From NCBI RefSeq assembly GCF_005938745.2, contig NZ_VCBX02000001.1:4788501-4852500 (forward strand): DNA of 64,000 nt, in the 5' to 3' direction. The stretch comes from Rhodococcus sp. KBS0724. GTDB lineage: Bacteria; Actinomycetota; Actinomycetes; Mycobacteriales; Mycobacteriaceae. Position numbers and translations under genes: made by a program. Position 1 is the stretch's first letter. Each line of letters begins with the position of its first letter. Below the pieces are notes generated by a model. It worked only from the letters and a program-made list of their open reading frames with translations, had not been told where the DNA came from and did no database searches. Shown piece after piece: positions 60,537 through 64,000 of the stretch.

Positions 60537-62763
60537 TTCGAATAGGAATTTCATCCTTGGGTACGGCGAGCGACTCGTCAAACCGATAAACGCGCCGCCT
60601 AGTCAGCTGATTAAGGCTGATGCCTACACAATCGAAGAGGCATTCGTACGCCTCGCTCCGATGGCCAGTGCAGCAGTCGCAGCTTTCGACTCATTGCCTG
60701 ATCTTGCGCGACCACGTGACGAAGTTGTCGGGGTGATTACTCTTCATCCAGAGTGGATCGCCAAGTCTTATTATCCGCAGCAGCTATTGAATTCGACTGG
60801 TTTGAGAGCAGTTGGCAGCAAGCCTGTCGAGATAACTCCCTCGAAGTGGACCCGCAAGGGTGATCCCGAACCTCGACCGTCGACGGACTTGTTTGTTGCT
60901 GGCGAACGCTCCGCGTTCCGCGATTGGGCCCAGATCCTAAATTCAGGGCAACTCTCAGCGAGCTCCGCCGAGATTACTCAAATCGAAACAATCCGTGCGG
61001 CCACGGTTTCAGAGCGACTGAAGGTTGGAATCGAGTCCGAAGAACCCGCCGATTTCTATGAGATCGTGCTGCATGCGACGTCGTCCGGTAGCTCAAGTTA
61101 CATCCTTGAAGGCTTCGTGGAGTATGCCGACTCGATTGGCGTAACAGCCTTGGCAGATCGTCGAGTATTTGCTGGTGGGCTTTGCTTCATGCCAGTTGGC
61201 ACTGATTCGTCAGGTGCCTCGGAGCTTTCGAAATTCTCGTTCCTGAGGACTGCACGGCCGTTGCCCCGACTCCGTTCACTCAGCCCGATTGAACGATCGA
61301 CGCCTGCGACCAATGTCCCTCCTTCGGCGCTTCCGGATGCCGACGCTGTCGATCCGAACGTAACCATCGCTGTCTTCGATGGAGGTCTGGCTCCGTCCGA
61401 CCTGGACAGGTGGGCAGACGCACACGACCCCATAGGAATTGGTCTGGCCGATGATGTTTACCTCGACCATGGGCACAATGTCACTTCGGCGCTTCTGTTT
61501 GGTTCACTGACACCTGGACGTCCAGCAGAACGTCCATTCACACGAGTTCATCACCACAGGGTTTTGGACGATAACTCACACTCCGACCCTCTCGAACTTT
61601 TCGATGTACTTGAGCGAATCGTAAATATTCTCGAGCAGCGCCCTTACGAGTTCGTAAGTATGAGTATCGGCCCGGCTCTACCGATCGAGGACGATGAAGT
61701 CCATGTCTGGACTGCGAAGCTCGACGAAATGTGGTCAAGCGGTGCGGTACTTGCGGCGGTTGCAGTAGGCAATACTGGCGAAATGGATCGAGCTTCAGGT
61801 AATGCTCGCGTTCAGGTCCCGAGTGATTGCGTCAATAGCCTAGGAATAGGTGCTGCCGATAGCTCTACAGCGGACTGGCGGCGAGCGGCTTATAGCTCAG
61901 TCGGCCCAGGGCGTTCCCCAGGTTTGATCAAGCCTGATGTGCTCAGTTTCGGCGGCGGGGAAAAAGAACCCTTCTACGTCTATGGAACAGACGCTCCGGC
62001 ACTTCGACACACTGCGGGCACAAGCTTTGCCACTCCAGCAACAATTCGACTTGCCGCAGGAGTTCGCGCCCACTTCGGCAATCACTTAACTCCGGTTGCG
62101 TTAAAGGCGCTTCTCATCAATGCAAGTTCGAGTCGATCAGAGCTCGCCAGAAATGAAGTGGGTTGGGGTCGAATTCCGTCTACCCTGGACGAGCTTGTTA
62201 TCTGCCCCGATGGGACTGCGCGGGTCGTGTACCAAGGAAAGATACGGCCAGGAGGTTGGACGCGAGCCGCACTTCCACTGCCCGAAGGCGACCTCGATGG
62301 CATGATCACTGTGCGCGCCACGTTCTGTTTCTTTGCGCCGGTAGACCCTCAGGACCCCGGAAACTATACCCAGGCAGGATTGGAAGTCGTATTTCGTCCT
62401 CACCTCGAAAAGTTCGATAATCCTGACGCAGCCAATCCGAGTACGAAGTCCTTCTTCAAACGAAGTGACTATATGCACGAGGATGAACTACGTATCGACG
62501 CTCACAAATGGGAAACAACACTGCATCGCAGCCAGAGATTTCAGTCGAAAACACTGCATCGCTCGGTATTTGACATTCACTACAATGCTCGCGAGGGCGG
62601 CTCTCAGAGTCGAGCGACCGAAGAACTGAGCTATGCCTTAGTGATCTCGCTGGAATCCGCGAAAACTCCTGACCTGTATGACCGAGTTGTCCGCACCTAC
62701 GCCACACAGCTAGAAGTCCTCAGCCCTACAATATCGATCCCAATCACAACTGGGACACCGTAA
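60529..62763 (+). CDS. subtilisin-family (S8) protease, IetS-like defence component
   Basis: A 744-residue serine protease. The triad is visible: Asp in VTIAVFDGGLA near residue 282, His in DHGHNVTSALLFG near 313 and Ser in GTSFATPATI near 497; VSMSIGPALP lies between. There is no signal peptide, so it acts inside the cell. The N-terminal 270 residues and the C-terminal 200 are not subtilase and may bind the partner ATPase or a trigger. The ATG at 60529 with AAGGA 7 bases upstream overlaps the ATPase stop. A perfect terminator follows. Function is inferred from the IetAS pairing, not shown here. Confidence 0.82.
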   Translation: MASSNRNFILGYGERLVKPINAPPSQLIKADAYTIEEAFVRLAPMASAAVAAFDSLPDLARPRDEVVGVITLHPEWIAKSYYPQQLLNSTGLRAVGSKPVEITPSKWTRKGDPEPRPSTDLFVAGERSAFRDWAQILNSGQLSASSAEITQIETIRAATVSERLKVGIESEEPADFYEIVLHATSSGSSSYILEGFVEYADSIGVTALADRRVFAGGLCFMPVGTDSSGASELSKFSFLRTARPLPRLRSLSPIERSTPATNVPPSALPDADAVDPNVTIAVFDGGLAPSDLDRWADAHDPIGIGLADDVYLDHGHNVTSALLFGSLTPGRPAERPFTRVHHHRVLDDNSHSDPLELFDVLERIVNILEQRPYEFVSMSIGPALPIEDDEVHVWTAKLDEMWSSGAVLAAVAVGNTGEMDRASGNARVQVPSDCVNSLGIGAADSSTADWRRAAYSSVGPGRSPGLIKPDVLSFGGGEKEPFYVYGTDAPALRHTAGTSFATPATIRLAAGVRAHFGNHLTPVALKALLINASSSRSELARNEVGWGRIPSTLDELVICPDGTARVVYQGKIRPGGWTRAALPLPEGDLDGMITVRATFCFFAPVDPQDPGNYTQAGLEVVFRPHLEKFDNPDAANPSTKSFFKRSDYMHEDELRIDAHKWETTLHRSQRFQSKTLHRSVFDIHYNAREGGSQSRATEELSYALVISLESAKTPDLYDRVVRTYATQLEVLSPTISIPITTGTP

Positions 62764-62814
62764 AGTGTTGCGTAACTAAACCTTACGGATTAGCAGCACA
62801 TCGACTACGACTAA

Positions 62815-62845
62815 CCCCGCCGATCCTCACGGATCGGCGGGGTTT
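62815..62845 (+). terminator. intrinsic terminator after the protease gene
   Basis: A perfect 12-bp stem (CCCCGCCGATCC / GGATCGGCGGGG) with loop TCAC is followed by TTT, 52 bases after the protease stop. It ends the ATPase-protease transcript. Confidence 0.88.
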
Positions 62846-62855
62846 GTCGCGGCTT

Positions 62856-62882
62856 GGTTGGCATACCAACCTCGCATGCGAG
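62856..62882. promoter_or_regulatory. two adjacent palindromes before the Cys-rich gene
   Basis: GGTTGG-CATA-CCAACC (62856-62871) is immediately joined to the 12-bp palindrome CTCGCATGCGAG (62871-62882). They lie 86-112 bases before the Cys-rich gene. They could be operators or part of an attachment region at the end of the element. Confidence 0.4.
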
Positions 62883-62967
62883 TATCGGTCAGGTCGATCG
62901 CGGGGCCCGGCTAGTCTTCCCTTACCCTCCGGACCCCGCATGGTCAACGATAGCATTAATCGAACGT

Positions 62968-63195
62968 ATGTGCGAACATTCGAGTGTGTCGACCGTCGAA
63001 CAATCCCCCATTTGCTGCCCCAACGGACACCCATTCACGGCCAACTCGTGCTTGGTCGGATGGGAAGTCTGTGGATGCGTCCAGGCGGAGAATGGCGGGC
63101 ATCGGACCCACTACTGCAAAGCCTGCGGCGAGACTGTTCGGACGCCGCAGTGCGCGGGAGCTATGCCGCAGACGGATCGATGGAGCAGTCGGTAG
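62968..63195 (+). CDS. small Cys-rich zinc-binding-type protein
   Basis: A 75-residue protein with seven or more Cys and several His: SPICCPNGHPFTANSC, WEVCGCV, HYCKACGE and PQCAG, the look of a double zinc ribbon. The ATG at 62968 is chosen because the polar sequence upstream is not conserved-looking. It lies between the protease terminator and a leftward, probably chromosomal gene. It may belong to the prophage's end or the chromosome. The function is unknown. Confidence 0.55.
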   Translation: MCEHSSVSTVEQSPICCPNGHPFTANSCLVGWEVCGCVQAENGGHRTHYCKACGETVRTPQCAGAMPQTDRWSSR

Positions 63196-63237
63196 ATCAC
63201 AAAGTCAACTCGTAGCATATCTACCGGAGAGGTTCTG

Positions 63238-64000
63238 TCAGGTGTTGGCGCGGCAGTACTCATCAGTGTTGCCAGCGTCCTTGCAGGCCCACCAGTCGAT
63301 CTGCGATTGAACCCACGGTGATGGCGTTTTGGGTGCGTTCTCGTCCGGGCGTGTAGCACCGTTCGGGTAGGTGCAGATAGTGCCGTCACAGGTGGCTGTG
63401 TTCGCTGCGCTTTCAGCGTCGGCCGAGGCCTGCAATTGGGATGCGCAGTAGTCGGTCTGGCCACGAGTTCCGTCGGAGTACAGGGTGTTTTCGTAGATGG
63501 GGTAGTCACATTTGACGATGACTTTCGGTGTCACCGGTTCGGGTTCTGGCTCGACCGAGGGGGCTACAGGGGGTGCGCTCGTGGTTGTCACCACAGGAGT
63601 GTTCGTTGGAACGGTGACAGCTGGCATCGCGATCGTGCTACTGGCGGGTGTTGATTGCGTGACCTCGAATGCGCCCTGATTGTCGAGGGTGAGGAACAGT
63701 GGCTCGTGTACGAATGCCTGAGGGTTTGGGAATCGGTTGGCTACTGTGATCCAGCCTTGCGATTTTCCTCCGACCAGGGCGGTGACTGCTTCGGGATATG
63801 CGTCGCGACAAGAATGATCCCCGGAATCGAGTGCTTGCGTGAATCCGCCTTCGTCGTTGATTCTCAAGGTCGACGAGTCCGGTGCCACCATGTCTCTCGT
63901 TCCGGCATGGAGTTCAACTTTGATGCCGAGCAGTTGCCCTGGCCCGTTGGTTTCAGCGTCGAATTCGCTTACGCAGGCCTGGGGAATCGCAGCGACTTCA
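63238..64000 (-). CDS. extracytoplasmic-type protein, N-terminus outside window
   Basis: The leftward frame is open from 63238 through the window end, so at least 254 residues are visible and the N-terminus is missing. The first part (ACVSEFDAETNGPGQLLGIK, then VNELHA-like strands and GGFTQALDSGDHSCRDAYPE) is beta-rich and resembles DUF4352-type domains. A Thr/Pro-rich linker (TVPTNTPVVTTTSAPPVAP) and a Cys-paired C-terminus (CDGTICTYPNG, WWACKDAGNTDEYC) follow. Such a protein would be exported or surface-attached. An ATG at 63891 inside the frame is not necessarily the start. Confidence 0.7.
   Translation of the reverse strand, partial: EVAAIPQACVSEFDAETNGPGQLLGIKVELHAGTRDMVAPDSSTLRINDEGGFTQALDSGDHSCRDAYPEAVTALVGGKSQGWITVANRFPNPQAFVHEPLFLTLDNQGAFEVTQSTPASSTIAMPAVTVPTNTPVVTTTSAPPVAPSVEPEPEPVTPKVIVKCDYPIYENTLYSDGTRGQTDYCASQLQASADAESAANTATCDGTICTYPNGATRPDENAPKTPSPWVQSQIDWWACKDAGNTDEYCRANT

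Larger units (their letters stand above)
19649..62845. mobile_element. siphovirus prophage (approximate limits)
   Basis: An almost complete temperate phage gene set runs from a repressor at the left to the terminator after the protease gene at the right: lysogeny switch, early/replication operon, packaging, head, tail, lysis and fibre genes in canonical siphovirus order. No contractile-sheath or baseplate-wedge genes occur, so the tail should be long and non-contractile. The left limit follows the last chromosomal gene. The right limit is uncertain because neither an integrase nor a direct repeat was found, and the element may extend past the window. Confidence 0.88.

Overview
The window looks like a mycolate actinomycete, most likely Rhodococcus (R. 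erythropolis/qingshengii type). This rests on high-GC codon use, frequent GTG starts, the scattered menaquinone genes menB, menE and menA, paired DUF3349 genes, a fused LivHM permease, and a resident siphovirus whose tail proteins resemble Rhodococcus-phage families. The species is inferred, not proven.

Positions 1-19630 are ordinary chromosome. A 5'-truncated menB and a VOC-fold protein end at a strong bidirectional terminator. A leftward operon follows: a lipoprotein substrate-binding protein, a LivHM fusion permease, LivG, LivF and a small membrane protein, together a branched-chain-amino-acid-type ABC importer. A divergent PiT phosphate transporter leads into two DUF3349 genes and menE. 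Then come an AbiEi/DUF559-like protein, a DrrAB-type ABC exporter, a large SARP/AfsR-type regulator, menA, a leftward set of three genes (HTH regulator, Clp-N protein, four-helix membrane protein) with a two-site operator, and a PlsC-type acyltransferase.

From about 19649 to at least 62.8 kb lies a siphovirus prophage. A leftward HTH repressor faces a rightward early operon across a switch region carrying two TTGC-N7-GCAA dyads. The early operon (20.06-31.2 kb) is a chain of mostly 4-base-overlapping genes that includes RtcB RNA ligase, a ParB-like protein, a compact sliding-clamp-like protein, two HNH proteins, a MerR/excisionase-type HTH protein and many small unknowns. It is followed by a stand-alone PrimPol-like protein and an inverted, lower-GC TIR-domain gene. 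The late operon is complete and in canonical order: terS, terL, portal, MuF protein with a C-terminal zinc-metalloprotease domain, scaffold, decoration, capsid, head-tail connectors, major tail protein, frameshifted tail chaperones, tape measure with two wall-hydrolase domains, minor tail proteins, endolysin, holin-like proteins, tail fibres and an alpha/beta hydrolase. It ends at a large hairpin terminator.

Beyond that terminator is a lower-GC two-gene cassette, an AAA+ ATPase overlapping a subtilisin-family protease. This architecture matches the IetAS anti-phage defence system. It is followed by a perfect terminator, a Cys-rich small protein and a truncated extracytoplasmic-type protein. 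No integrase and no att repeat can be seen, so the right prophage boundary may lie outside the window. The most interesting content is the set of probable phage-carried conflict genes (IetAS-like pair, TIR protein, RtcB, MuF-metalloprotease) and the three self-consistent operator motifs found by reading the DNA directly.
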